Assembly: GCA_964476835.1 (NCBI GenBank) | Contig: CAYZCE010000001.1 | Coordinates: 1 to 64,000, forward strand | Origin: PALSA-926 sp964476835 | GTDB lineage: Bacteria > Pseudomonadota > Alphaproteobacteria > Micavibrionales > UBA2020 | Reading direction: 5' to 3' | DNA length: 64,000 nt | Part shown: piece by piece, positions 16,749-26,105 of the stretch | How positions within the stretch are numbered: position 1 is the first letter of the stretch | How the letters are laid out: every line of letters starts with the position of its first letter | The notes under the pieces: generated by a model | Seen by the model: only the letters and a program-made list of their open reading frames with translations | Databases searched by the model: none | What the model was told of the DNA's origin: nothing | Translations under genes and position numbers: made by a program

Positions 16749-19700
16749 ATGACTGAGAAGGCGACCATCGATCCCGGTTTCGTGCACCTGCACGTCCACT
16801 CCGCGTATTCACTCGCGGAGGGCGCGATTCAGGTCGGGCGGTTGGTGGAGTTGTGCAAGCAGCTCCATATGCCTGCCGTCGCGGTCACGGATACGGGCAA
16901 CCTGTTCGGCGCGCAGCAGTTTTCGCTCTATGCGGCGAAGGCGGGCGTGCAGCCGATCATCGGCATCCAGCTCTGGGTCGAGAAGCCGGAGCAGGAGGGA
17001 CAGAAAAACCCCAAGACGGAGGCGCCCGACCATCTCGTCGTGCTGGCGCAGAACCGCAAGGGCTACGAAAACCTGATGAAGCTGACGAGCAAGGCGTTCC
17101 TGACGCCGCTCGCGCATGCGGAAAAGCCGGCGGTCACGTGGAACGACGTGCGTGGGCATGCCGAAGGCGTGATCTGCCTAACCGGCGCGCTCAAAGGCAG
17201 TTTCGGCCGCCTGCTGTCGGAAAACCGCAAGGACGAGGCGGAGCGTGTGCTGCTCGACCTCAAGAAGACCTTCGGCGACCGCCTTTATATCGAGATTCAG
17301 CGCCACGGCCTTGCGGAAGAAGACGCGATCGAAGACGCAAGCGTTGAGCTGGCCTACGCGCACAACATCCCGCTGGTCGCCACCAACGACTGCCTGTTCC
17401 CCGAGCCGGCGCTCTATGAGGCGCATGACGCGTTCTTGTGCATCGCGGAAGGCGCTTTCGTGCAGGACGCCAAGCGCCGCCGCGTGACGCCCGAGCACTA
17501 TTTCAAGTCCGCCGCGCAGATGATCGAGCTGTTTAAGGACTTGCCTGAAGCAGTAGAGAACACCGTCGCCATCGCCAAGCGCTGCGCCTACATGCTGACC
17601 GAGGTCAAGCCGATCCTGCCGCACTTCGACGCGGGCAACGGCAACAGCGAGGCCGAGGAAGCTACGGCGCGCGCGCGCAAGGGCCTCGACTGGCGCCTCG
17701 AAAACTACGTCTTCAAGCCCGAATGGGACGAGGCGAAGCGCGCGGAGAAGCGTAAAGAGTATCACGACCGCCTCGAATTCGAGATGGGCGTCATCAACAA
17801 GATGGGCTTCGCTGGATACTTCCTCATCGTCTCGGACTTCATCCAGTGGGCGAAAGATCATGACATTCCCGTCGGCCCGGGCCGCGGTTCGGGCGCGGCC
17901 TCGGTCGTCGCCTGGTCGCTCCGCATCACCGACATCGACCCGCTGGAAACCAACCTGCTGTTCGAGCGCTTCTTGAACCCGGAACGCGTCTCCATGCCCG
18001 ACTTCGACATCGACTTCTGCCAGGAACGCCGCGGCGAGGTCATCGAATACGTGCGCGAGAAATACGGCCGCGACAGCGTCGCGCAGATCGCCACCTTCGG
18101 CAAGCTGCAGGCGCGCGCGGCGGTACGCGACGTTGGGCGCGTGCTGGGCATGGCTTATGGCCACGTCGACAAGGTCGCCAAGCTGGTGCCGCAGAACCCT
18201 GCCAAGCCGATCAGCCTCGACAAGGCGCTCGAGACCGAGGAACCGCTGCGCCAGCTGCGCGACGAGGACGAACAGGTCAGGAAGCTGCTCGACATCGCCC
18301 TGCAGGTCGAAGGCCTCTACCGCAACGCTTCCACCCACGCGGCGGGCGTGGTGATCGGCGACCGGCCGCTCGACCAGCTGGTGCCGCTCTACCGCGACCC
18401 GGACTCCGACATTCCCGCGACGCAGTTCAACATGAAGGACGTCGAGCAGGCGGGCCTCGTCAAGTTCGACTTCCTCGGCCTCAAGACGCTGACGGTCATC
18501 AAGGACGCGATCCGCCTGATCAAGGAAACGACGGGCGAAGAACTCGACCCGCTCAAGTTCCCGCTCGACGACGCGGCGACTTACAAGATGCTCGCGCGCG
18601 GCGAGTGCTACGCCGTCTTCCAGCTTGAAAGCGCGGGCATGCGCGACCTCTGCCGGCAGATGGAAGTGAAGAACTTCGAGGAAATCACCGCTATCGTGGC
18701 CCTGTTCCGCCCGGGGCCGATGGAGAACATCCCGCTCTACATCCAGAACCTGAAGAACAACAAGGATATCGAGTACATGCACCCGCTGCTGGAGCCGGTG
18801 CTGGAATCCACCTACGGCGTCATGATCTACCAGGAACAGGTCATGAGCGCGGCGCAGGTGCTGGCGGGCTATTCGCTGGGCGGCGCCGACCTGCTGCGCC
18901 GGGCGATGGGCAAGAAGATCAAGGCGGAGATGGACGCGCAGCGCCAGATCTTCGTCGAAGGCTGCCAGAAGACCAACAACATCGATCCTGAAAAGGCCTC
19001 CGCCATCTTCGATACCATCGCAAAGTTCGCCGACTACGGCTTCAACAAGGCGCACTCGGCCGTGTACGGCTACATCGCGTTCCAGACGGCATACCTGAAG
19101 TGCCATTACCCGGTCGAATTCATGGCTGCCAACATGACGCAGGACCTCAACGACACCGACAAGCTGGCGATGACGCGGCAGGAACTGCTGAAGATGAAGA
19201 TTGACCTGCTGCCGCCCGACATCAACCACTCGCTGCCGCGCTTCTCGGTAGAGAAGGACGCGGAAGGCGGCAAGTCGATCCGCTACGCGCTGGCGGCGCT
19301 CAAGGGCGTGGGCGAGAGCGCGATGATCTCGGTCGTTGCCGAGCGCGAGAAGAACGGGCCGTACAAGGACGTCTACGATTTCGCGCGCCGCCTTGACGGC
19401 CGCGTGCTGAACAAGCGGCAGATGGAATCCTTGTCGCAAGCCGGCGCTTTCGACGCCATGATCCCGAACCGCGCGCAGATGCTGGCGTCGTGCGAGACCT
19501 TGCTGAAATACGCCGCCGCCTGCGTCGAGGAAAAGAACAGTGGGCAGGTCAGCCTCTTCGGCGGCGCGGGCGACAGCCTGCCGGCGCCCGAACTCGCCAA
19601 GGCCGACAAATGGGAGCCGCTCGAGAAGTTGAGGCAGGAATTCGAGGCCGTCGGCTTCTACCTTTCATCGCACCCGCTCAGCAACATGGCGCTGCAGCTG

Positions 19701-20243
19701 GAACGCCTGCGCGTGGTGCCGTCGAACAAGGTGGCCGAAGCGCTGATGGGCGCCGCCACCAACCGCCTGCGCATGGCGGGCATCGTGGTGCGCAAGCAGG
19801 AGCGCACGTCGCAAAAGGGCAACCGTTTCGCCTTCGTGCAGCTCTCCGACCCCTACGGCGTCTTCGAGATCATGGTGTTCTCCGAATTGCTGGCGCTCAG
19901 CCGCGACATGCTGGAGGCGGGTAACGCCGTGCTGCTTTCGGTCGACGTCGACCGCAAGAACGAAGACGAGCTCCGCTTCCTCGCCCAGACTGTTGAGCCG
20001 CTGATGCAGGCGGTGCAGGGCGTCACCCGCAAGCTGAGCATCCGCGTCTCGGGCGGCGAAGCAGTGGCACGCATCAAGAAGCTGCTGGAGCAGGCCGGCC
20101 AGGGCCGCGTGAAGGTTGCCCTGTTGGTCGATACCGGGCCGCGCACGGCTGAAATCGAGCTGCCGGGCGGCTGGAACATCGCCGAAGGCATGCCGAAGTC
20201 GCTGCGCGCCATCGCGGGCGTCGGTGAAGTCGTCGAGCTCTAA
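16749..20243 (+). CDS. dnaE: DNA polymerase III alpha subunit
   Basis: This is the replicative polymerase subunit, 1,164 residues. The PHP domain is at the N terminus (HLHVHSAYSLAEGA). The C-family polymerase core has the glycine-rich loop PGRGSGAAS near 377 and the catalytic aspartates D418, D420 and D422 in PDFDIDF. The finger/beta-binding region follows, then an OB fold (MAGIVVRKQERTSQKGN) and a C-terminal domain. The ATG lies 67 bases after lolD. A TAGATT box at 16734-16739 may be its -10 element, but the matching -35 is poor. Confidence 0.97.
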   Translation: MTEKATIDPGFVHLHVHSAYSLAEGAIQVGRLVELCKQLHMPAVAVTDTGNLFGAQQFSLYAAKAGVQPIIGIQLWVEKPEQEGQKNPKTEAPDHLVVLAQNRKGYENLMKLTSKAFLTPLAHAEKPAVTWNDVRGHAEGVICLTGALKGSFGRLLSENRKDEAERVLLDLKKTFGDRLYIEIQRHGLAEEDAIEDASVELAYAHNIPLVATNDCLFPEPALYEAHDAFLCIAEGAFVQDAKRRRVTPEHYFKSAAQMIELFKDLPEAVENTVAIAKRCAYMLTEVKPILPHFDAGNGNSEAEEATARARKGLDWRLENYVFKPEWDEAKRAEKRKEYHDRLEFEMGVINKMGFAGYFLIVSDFIQWAKDHDIPVGPGRGSGAASVVAWSLRITDIDPLETNLLFERFLNPERVSMPDFDIDFCQERRGEVIEYVREKYGRDSVAQIATFGKLQARAAVRDVGRVLGMAYGHVDKVAKLVPQNPAKPISLDKALETEEPLRQLRDEDEQVRKLLDIALQVEGLYRNASTHAAGVVIGDRPLDQLVPLYRDPDSDIPATQFNMKDVEQAGLVKFDFLGLKTLTVIKDAIRLIKETTGEELDPLKFPLDDAATYKMLARGECYAVFQLESAGMRDLCRQMEVKNFEEITAIVALFRPGPMENIPLYIQNLKNNKDIEYMHPLLEPVLESTYGVMIYQEQVMSAAQVLAGYSLGGADLLRRAMGKKIKAEMDAQRQIFVEGCQKTNNIDPEKASAIFDTIAKFADYGFNKAHSAVYGYIAFQTAYLKCHYPVEFMAANMTQDLNDTDKLAMTRQELLKMKIDLLPPDINHSLPRFSVEKDAEGGKSIRYALAALKGVGESAMISVVAEREKNGPYKDVYDFARRLDGRVLNKRQMESLSQAGAFDAMIPNRAQMLASCETLLKYAAACVEEKNSGQVSLFGGAGDSLPAPELAKADKWEPLEKLRQEFEAVGFYLSSHPLSNMALQLERLRVVPSNKVAEALMGAATNRLRMAGIVVRKQERTSQKGNRFAFVQLSDPYGVFEIMVFSELLALSRDMLEAGNAVLLSVDVDRKNEDELRFLAQTVEPLMQAVQGVTRKLSIRVSGGEAVARIKKLLEQAGQGRVKVALLVDTGPRTAEIELPGGWNIAEGMPKSLRAIAGVGEVVEL

Positions 20244-20253
20244 AATTCTCGTA

Positions 20254-20282
20254 TTGACATAGGGTTGGGTAGGTACTATTAA
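20254..20282 (+). promoter_or_regulatory. Strong sigma70-type promoter after dnaE
   Basis: TTGACA, a 17-base spacer and TATTAA form a near-consensus promoter starting 11 bases after the dnaE stop. The predicted transcript starts near 20289 and would have about 170 untranslated bases before the small open frame at 20457. A second TTGACA at 20393-20398 has less convincing -10 boxes. The AT-rich stretch 20283-20456 also has a small GC hairpin (GAGCGCG opposite CGCGTTCTC). It could be a leader or a separate small RNA. Confidence 0.6.
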
Positions 20283-20456
20283 AGTGCCTTCACATAGCAA
20301 AGTTAGAGCGCGTCGAACCGCGTTCTCGACTGTTCAACAGAGGATTTACGCAAGAGGCTGATCTATATAGGAAATTTAGACGATATGTGTTATTGACATA
20401 ATATCAGTCTTATATTATCCTTAGTTTTATTCAGTTTGAGCGTATTGGGTTTAACG

Positions 20457-20621
20457 ATGACGTATTGGAGCCAACCTACAAAATCTGCTGCAGCCGCGCT
20501 TTCGGAATACGAAACCGCGCTGTTCCAGAAGGCCGTCACCTCTGACGCGCCCGAGAAGGCGCGCGCGCAGACCGCCAACGACCAAGGTCTCCTGAGCCAG
20601 GTTTTCGCGGCGCATAAGTAA
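20457..20621 (+). CDS. Hypothetical 54-residue protein between dnaE and ntrY
   Basis: This small soluble alpha-helical protein (MTYWSQPTKSAAAALSEYET..., ending QVFAAHK) is unlike any family I know. The codons match the genome's GC-rich usage, and the frame follows two promoter-like elements, so it is probably real. The ATG at 20457 lacks a good Shine-Dalgarno sequence; a TTG seven codons upstream (20436) is the alternative. Nothing in its surroundings indicates a function. Confidence 0.55.
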   Translation: MTYWSQPTKSAAAALSEYETALFQKAVTSDAPEKARAQTANDQGLLSQVFAAHK

Positions 20622-20656
20622 GCCCGTTCTTTCCCTTGTCTTCCCCCTCATTTAGC

Positions 20657-20686
20657 GCAAATATACCCGTCATCATGGGTATTTGC
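20657..20686 (+). promoter_or_regulatory. RNA hairpin over the ntrY ribosome-binding region
   Basis: GCAA..ATACCC pairs with GGGTATTTGC around the loop GTCATCAT: ten base pairs with a two-base bulge, ending three bases before the ntrY ATG. The only purine-rich segment able to serve as a Shine-Dalgarno (GGG, 20677-20679) is inside the stem. A five-codon minigene (ATG at 20675) ends in a TGA that overlaps the ntrY ATG. Confidence 0.4.
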
Positions 20687-20688
20687 AT

Positions 20689-22863
20689 ATGAACATGCGG
20701 TCTTTGGCCAGCCTTCTTTCGCGGTTGGCGCTGTCGCGGCGCGTGATGGTGCTGCTGACGCTCGCGGCCATCGCCTCCTGCGTGGCGACCTATGCCGTGC
20801 TCATCGCGCGGTCGAACGATACCGACATCGTCTATTGGTTCCTCAACCTCGACCTCGTGCTGCTGCTGTTGCTCGGCGCGGTCATCGCGCACCGCATCGT
20901 GCGGCTGTGGGGCGAGCGCCGGCGCGGCATCGCGGGGGCGAAGCTGCACGTGCGGCTCGTGCTGGTCTTCGGCGTGCTGGCGGCGGCGCCGGCGGTCCTG
21001 ATGGCGATCTTCTCCTCGGTCTTCCTCTACCTCGGCGTGCACGTGTGGTTCAACGACCGCGTCAGCACGGCGATCCATGAGTCTCTCGAAGTCGCGCAGG
21101 CCTACCTGAACGAGCACCAGCAGGTCATCAAGGCCGACGTGCTCGCCATGGCCAACGACCTCAACCGCGAGGCGCTGGAGCTCTCTTACGACCATGCCGC
21201 CTTCGACAACTACATGCAGACGCAGTCGCAGCTGCGCAATCTGCCGGAAGCGATCGTGGTGACGTCGGACGGCAAGGTGCTGGCGCGCTCGCGTCTGTCG
21301 TTCACGCTCGAATTCGACCGCCTCCCGCAGAAGGTGCTGCGCGAGGCGGCCAATGGCGACGTGGTGCTGCTCACCGGCGGCAGCCGCGACCGCATCCGCG
21401 CGCTTGTGCGGCTCGACCGCTTTTACGACAGCTACCTCTACGTCGGCAGGCTGGTGGATGCCAGCGTGCTCGCCCACATCGACACCACCGAGAACGCCGT
21501 CAAGGAATATTCGACCCTGCAGGGCCGCAAGATGCAGCTGCAGATCTCGGTCACCGCGATCTTCGTCGTCGTCTCGCTGATCCTGCTGCTGGCGGCCGTG
21601 TGGTTCGGCCTCGTCTTTGCGGAAGAACTGGTGATGCCGATCAGCGCCCTTATCGTCGCGGCGGAGCGGGTGCGGACGGGCGCGCTCGGCGTGCGCGTGC
21701 CGGAAACCGACAGCGACGACGAGATCGGCCTGCTCGGTCGCGCCTTCAACCGCATGACCAGCCAGATCGAGAGCCAGCGCGACGAGCTGGTCGCCGCCAA
21801 CCGCATGCTGGAAGAGCGCCGCCGCTTCACCGAAGCCGTCCTGGCGGGCGCGTCCTCGGGCGTGATCGGCCTTGACGACGAGGGCTTCATCATCCTCGCC
21901 AACGCACGCGCGGAAGAACTGCTGGTCGGCGACAGCGGCCGCGCGCTGGTGGGCGCGAAGCTGGCGGATTTCATCCCCGCCGCTGCCGAATTGCTGGCGA
22001 AAGCCTACCAGACGCCCGACAAGCCTGCGCAGCTGCAGCTCGAATTCGCCGCCGGAGACGCGCCGCGCCGCGCGGTGCTGCTGCGCATCACGACGGAAGA
22101 GGGGGGGCACGATTCCGTTGCCACCATCGACGACATTTCCGCGCTGGTCTCCGCGCAGCGCAAGGCGGCGTGGGCCGACATCGCGCGCCGCATCGCGCAC
22201 GAGATCAAGAACCCGCTGACGCCCATCCAGCTCTCCGCCGAGCGCCTCAAGCGCAAGTACCTGCCGCAGATCTCCGACGATCCCGAGACGTTCGAGAAGT
22301 GCACCGACACCATCGTGCGCCAGGTGGCGGAGATCGGCCACATGGTCAACGAATTCTCGGCCTATGCGCGGATGCCTGTGGCCATCAAGCGGCATGAAAA
22401 CGTCGTTGACGCCTGCCGCGATGCCTTGGTGCTGCACCAGCAGGCGTGGCCGGACATCCGGTTTGAGTTCACGGCGCCCAATCCCGTCATCATGGCCAAC
22501 TATGACCGCACGCAGTTGACGCAGGTCATGACCAACCTGTTGCAAAACGCCATCGACTCCATCCGCGAGCGGCAGCAGAAAACGGCGAGTAGCGGTTATG
22601 TGAAATTAAACGTCGATGCCCGTGGCGGCAACGTGGTGGTTTCGGTCGAGGACAACGGGTTGGGCCTGCCCGAAAAGGACCGCGAGAACCTGATGGAACC
22701 CTATGTCACGACAAAGAAAAAAGGCTCCGGCCTCGGCCTCGCCATCGTGAAGAAAATTATGGAAGACCATGGCGGAAGTGTGGTACTAGAAGATAGTGTC
22801 GGCATAGACACAGGGTATGGTGCGAAAGCCACAATCGTCTTCCCAATGGATTTAAAATCTTGA
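20689..22863 (+). CDS. ntrY: Sensor histidine kinase NtrY
   Basis: This 724-residue membrane sensor of the NtrY/NtrX two-component system is linked in alphaproteobacteria to nitrogen metabolism and redox control. The order is: N-terminal transmembrane helices (about 20-40, 47-63, 86-112), a periplasmic sensing region, another helix near 285-310, HAMP, PAS (about 375-490), the HisKA phosphoacceptor His504 in ARRIAHEIKNPLTP, and a HATPase with N box NLLQNAIDS, then EDNGLGLP and GSGLGLAIV. Starts at 20683 (TTG) or 20695 (ATG) are possible. The stop overlaps the ntrX ATG (TGATG). Confidence 0.93.
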   Translation: MNMRSLASLLSRLALSRRVMVLLTLAAIASCVATYAVLIARSNDTDIVYWFLNLDLVLLLLLGAVIAHRIVRLWGERRRGIAGAKLHVRLVLVFGVLAAAPAVLMAIFSSVFLYLGVHVWFNDRVSTAIHESLEVAQAYLNEHQQVIKADVLAMANDLNREALELSYDHAAFDNYMQTQSQLRNLPEAIVVTSDGKVLARSRLSFTLEFDRLPQKVLREAANGDVVLLTGGSRDRIRALVRLDRFYDSYLYVGRLVDASVLAHIDTTENAVKEYSTLQGRKMQLQISVTAIFVVVSLILLLAAVWFGLVFAEELVMPISALIVAAERVRTGALGVRVPETDSDDEIGLLGRAFNRMTSQIESQRDELVAANRMLEERRRFTEAVLAGASSGVIGLDDEGFIILANARAEELLVGDSGRALVGAKLADFIPAAAELLAKAYQTPDKPAQLQLEFAAGDAPRRAVLLRITTEEGGHDSVATIDDISALVSAQRKAAWADIARRIAHEIKNPLTPIQLSAERLKRKYLPQISDDPETFEKCTDTIVRQVAEIGHMVNEFSAYARMPVAIKRHENVVDACRDALVLHQQAWPDIRFEFTAPNPVIMANYDRTQLTQVMTNLLQNAIDSIRERQQKTASSGYVKLNVDARGGNVVVSVEDNGLGLPEKDRENLMEPYVTTKKKGSGLGLAIVKKIMEDHGGSVVLEDSVGIDTGYGAKATIVFPMDLKS

Positions 22864-24248
22864 TGCCTGCCAATATTCTCATCATCGACGACCAGGACGA
22901 TATCCGGATGCTCATTCAGGGCATCCTCAACGACGAAGGCTATGTCTGCCAGGGCGCGGGCGACAGCCAGACGGCGGTGAAGATGATCGCCGCCTGCGCG
23001 CCCGACGCGGTCATCCTCGACATCTGGCTCGAGAACAGCGAGATCGACGGGATGGAGCTGCTCAAGAAGCTCTCCAAGAGCCACGCGGACGTGCCCGTCA
23101 TCATGATCAGCGGCCACGGCAATATCGAGACGGCGGTCTCCGCGATCCAGTTCGGCGCCTATGACTTCATCGAGAAACCCTTCAACGCCGACAAGCTGCT
23201 GGTGCTGATGACGCGCGCGCTTGAAGCCGGCAGGCTGAAGCGCGAGAACCGCGAGCTGCGCCTGCGCGCGCTGGGCGGATCGGCTGAGCTGCACGGCGCA
23301 TCGCCGCAGATCCATCAGGCGCGCCAGACGATCGAGCGCGTCGCGCCGACCAGCAGCCGCGTACTCATCACCGGCGGCCCCGGCACCGGCAAGGACGTCG
23401 CCGCGCGCATGATCCACACCCTGTCCAAGCGCGCCGACAAGAATTACGTCGCGCTCAACTGCGCGATTTTGGCGCCCGAGCGCATCGAGGCCGAGCTGTT
23501 CGGCACCGAAGGCTCCGGCGGCAAGCGCGGCGTGCTCGAGCAGGCGCACGGCGGCACGCTGTTCCTCGACGAAGTGGCCGACATGCCGCTCGAGACGCAG
23601 GCCAAGATCGTGCGCGTGCTGCAGGACCAGTACTTCACCCGCATCGGTGGCAGCGACGTGGTCGAGGTCGACGTGCGCGTGATTGCCGCAACCAACCAGA
23701 ATTTGCAGGAACTGATGGAGCAGGGCCGCTTCCGCCAGGACCTCTATTACCGCCTCAACATCGTGCCCATCGATATGCCGCTGCTGCGCGACCGCACCGG
23801 CGACATCCCGCTGCTGGCCGAGAAGTTCATGCAGCAGGCCGCGCTGGCCGCCAACACGCAGCCGCGCGTCTTCGCGGAAGACGCGGTGGCCTTGATGCAG
23901 TCCTACGGCTGGCCGGGCAACGTGCGCCAGCTCAAGAACGTCATCGAATGGCTGCTGATCATGGCCGACGGCGAGGGGAACGAGCCCATCACCGCCGCCA
24001 TGATGCCGCCTGACCTCAAGCAAAAAGTCACCGCGATGGTCGGCCAGGGCGTGGTCGAGCTGATGTCGAAACCCCTGCGCGAGGCGCGCGAGATTTTCGA
24101 GCGCGAATACCTGCAGTCGCAGATCAACCGCTTCGGCGGCAACATCTCGCGCACCGCGACCTTCATCGGCATGGAACGCTCCGCGCTGCACCGCAAGCTC
24201 AAGGCCGTCGGCATCCAGTCGAACGACAAAGAGCAGGAAGCGGGTTAA
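22863..24248 (+). CDS. ntrX: Response regulator NtrX (AAA+ domain, lacks GAFTGA loop)
   Basis: This is the cognate regulator of NtrY, 461 residues. It has a receiver domain with phosphoacceptor D53 (VILDIWLENSEIDG), an AAA+ domain with Walker A GGPGTGKD at 171-178 and Walker B GGTLFLDEV, and a C-terminal Fis-type helix-turn-helix (NISRTATFIGMERSALHRKL). The sigma54-contacting GAFTGA loop is missing: after AELFG the chain reads TEGSGGKRGVLEQAHGG. Activation of sigma54 is therefore unlikely; it may act as a sigma70-type regulator, as reported for other alphaproteobacterial NtrX proteins. The next gene follows after four bases. Confidence 0.93.
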   Translation: MPANILIIDDQDDIRMLIQGILNDEGYVCQGAGDSQTAVKMIAACAPDAVILDIWLENSEIDGMELLKKLSKSHADVPVIMISGHGNIETAVSAIQFGAYDFIEKPFNADKLLVLMTRALEAGRLKRENRELRLRALGGSAELHGASPQIHQARQTIERVAPTSSRVLITGGPGTGKDVAARMIHTLSKRADKNYVALNCAILAPERIEAELFGTEGSGGKRGVLEQAHGGTLFLDEVADMPLETQAKIVRVLQDQYFTRIGGSDVVEVDVRVIAATNQNLQELMEQGRFRQDLYYRLNIVPIDMPLLRDRTGDIPLLAEKFMQQAALAANTQPRVFAEDAVALMQSYGWPGNVRQLKNVIEWLLIMADGEGNEPITAAMMPPDLKQKVTAMVGQGVVELMSKPLREAREIFEREYLQSQINRFGGNISRTATFIGMERSALHRKLKAVGIQSNDKEQEAG

Positions 24249-24252
24249 GCCG

Positions 24253-25119
24253 ATGCCGCGGATTTCCTACGTCAACGGGCGCTATGTGCCGCATCAGCAC
24301 GCGCAGGTGCATATCGAGGATCGCGGCTTCCAGTTCGCCGACGGCGCTTATGAAGTCGTCGCGCTGATAAACGGGCGCTTCGCCGACGCAGCTGGGCATC
24401 TCGACCGTTTCGAGCGCTCGCTGCGCGAACTCCAGATCAAGATGCCGATGCCGCGCCAATCGCTGGTTTTCGTCATGCAGGAAATGGCGCGGCGGAATCG
24501 TTTGCACAACGGCTCCCTCTACATTCAGGCCAGCCGTGGCGCCGCGCCGCGTGACTTTAAGTTCCCGGCGCATGCCGACACGACGCTGGTCATGACCCTG
24601 CGCCCGGCGACCTTCGGCACGCTGGTGCCGCGCAAGGCCGTCTGCGTGCCCGATATCCGCTGGAAGCGCCGCGACATCAAGTCGACCGCGCTGCTGCCGC
24701 AGGTGCTCGCCAAGCAGGCGGCGGTGGAGCAGGGGGCGTATGAGGCCCTCATGCTCGACGACGATGGCGTCATCACCGAAGGCTCCTCGACCAACGCGTG
24801 GATGGTGGATGCCAAGGGCACGCTTATCACCCGCTCGACCAGGAACAACATGATCCTCAAGGGCGTCACGCGCAACGCGCTGCAGGCGCTGGGCGACTTC
24901 AAGATCATCGAGCGCGGCTTTACGCCTGCCGAGGCTTACAAGGCCAAGGAAATTTTCACCACCGCCGCCGTCTCGCTGGTCACGCCGATCGTCGAGCTGG
25001 ACGGAAATCGCATCGGTGACGGCAAGGTCGGCCCGGTGGCGAAAAAGGTGCTCGACGTCTACCTCGCCTATGCCGCCCGCACCCCCGACAACAAGCAAAA
25101 ACGCTGGAGTTACCCATGA
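24253..25119 (+). CDS. dat: D-amino acid aminotransferase (PLP fold type IV)
   Basis: This is a class IV aminotransferase of 288 residues. It probably interconverts D-amino acids and 2-oxo acids and supplies D-glutamate or D-alanine for the cell wall. The family N terminus is clear (ISYVNGRYVPHQHAQVHIEDRGFQFADGAYE, given here as the region at 3-33). The PLP lysine is probably K143 in RDIKSTALLPQ, and the segment ITEGSSTNAW is the cofactor-phosphate loop. A branched-chain or 4-amino-4-deoxychorismate lyase role cannot be excluded for this superfamily. The stop overlaps the next start as ATGA. Confidence 0.85.
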   Translation: MPRISYVNGRYVPHQHAQVHIEDRGFQFADGAYEVVALINGRFADAAGHLDRFERSLRELQIKMPMPRQSLVFVMQEMARRNRLHNGSLYIQASRGAAPRDFKFPAHADTTLVMTLRPATFGTLVPRKAVCVPDIRWKRRDIKSTALLPQVLAKQAAVEQGAYEALMLDDDGVITEGSSTNAWMVDAKGTLITRSTRNNMILKGVTRNALQALGDFKIIERGFTPAEAYKAKEIFTTAAVSLVTPIVELDGNRIGDGKVGPVAKKVLDVYLAYAARTPDNKQKRWSYP

Positions 25120-25778
25120 CCGCGCTTCCCCGCCCCAAGGCCGTTATTTTCGATTGGGATGACACCATCGTCAACAGCTGGGGCACCGCGCTGCAGGCGC
25201 TCAATGCCGCGCTCACCGGCATGGGGATGGAGGCATGGTCCGACGCCGAGGCGCGCCGCCGCTGCGGCGGTTCCGCGCGCGACCTGTTCCAGAGCCTATT
25301 CGGCGACCGCTGGCAGGAAGCGGACAAGATCTACTACGAGACCTTCAGCCGCATCTTCCTCGACAACATGAAGATCCACGACGATGTCGAGGCGGTGCTG
25401 AAAGACCTCTCCGCCCGCAATGTCTATCTGGCGGTGGTCAGCAACAAGCGCGGGCCGCTCTTGCGCGCGGAGGCCGAGCATATCGGTTTCGAGCGCTATT
25501 TCGACCGCATCGTCGGCGCCGGCGACGCCAGCGCGGACAAGCCCGATCCCGCCCCCGTGCGCATGGCGCTGGATGCGAGCGGCATCGTGCCCGGTCCCGA
25601 CGTCTGGTTCATCGGCGACAGCCATACCGACATGATCTGCGCGCACAACACCGGCTGCACGCCGATCCTGATCGAGACCAAGACGCCGCCGGAAGACATG
25701 CTCCGGGACAATCCGCCGGCACGCCGTTTCGGGCATCACGCGGACCTTATGGAATTCATAAATCTCTGTTTCGTATGA
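25116..25778 (+). CDS. HAD family phosphatase (phosphoglycolate phosphatase-like)
   Basis: This 220-residue haloacid dehalogenase-type hydrolase has the nucleophile and acid D13 and D15 in VIFDWDDTIVNSW, an alpha-helical cap (subclass I) next, the Ser/Thr motif near VVSNKRG, the lysine in SADKPDPAP and the last motif in FIGDSHTDM. It resembles Gph-like phosphatases; the true substrate is not evident. It is coupled to the aminotransferase gene by a four-base overlap. Confidence 0.85.
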   Translation: MTALPRPKAVIFDWDDTIVNSWGTALQALNAALTGMGMEAWSDAEARRRCGGSARDLFQSLFGDRWQEADKIYYETFSRIFLDNMKIHDDVEAVLKDLSARNVYLAVVSNKRGPLLRAEAEHIGFERYFDRIVGAGDASADKPDPAPVRMALDASGIVPGPDVWFIGDSHTDMICAHNTGCTPILIETKTPPEDMLRDNPPARRFGHHADLMEFINLCFV

Positions 25779-25841
25779 GGATTTTCGTCTATAAACAACA
25801 GCATTCAAGCCAGAGGTATTTTTTAAGGGAGTTTCGTTTCG

Positions 25842-26105
25842 ATGTCTTCTGATAAAAGCCAAAATCTTCAGGACAAGTTTCTCAACAAGCTGCGCAAGGA
25901 CAAGATGTCGGTGACGGTATTCCTCGTCAACGGCGTCAAGCTGCAGGGTGCGATCACGTGGTTCGACAATTTCTCGATGCTGCTGCGCCGCGATTCCCAT
26001 TCGCAACTGATCTACAAGCACGCCATCTCCACCATCATGCCAGCCTCGCCCATCAAGCTGTTCGATGAGGAAGAGGACTACGTGGCCGAAACCGTCCCTG
26101 CATGA
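25842..26105 (+). CDS. hfq: RNA chaperone Hfq
   Basis: This is the hexameric Sm-like protein that pairs small RNAs with messages. The 87 residues include the Sm1 motif (VTVFLVNGVKLQGAITWFD) and the Sm2 motif with YKHA (residues about 62-65). The C-terminal tail is short and acidic, as in alphaproteobacteria. An AAGGGAG ribosome-binding site precedes the ATG. The stop overlaps hflX as ATGA, the classic hfq-hflX order. Confidence 0.97.
   Translation: MSSDKSQNLQDKFLNKLRKDKMSVTVFLVNGVKLQGAITWFDNFSMLLRRDSHSQLIYKHAISTIMPASPIKLFDEEEDYVAETVPA

Noticed and set aside
17178..19439. 753-codon minus-strand frame opposite dnaE
   Set aside because: Shadow of the dnaE codons; no start signal and no recognisable domain.
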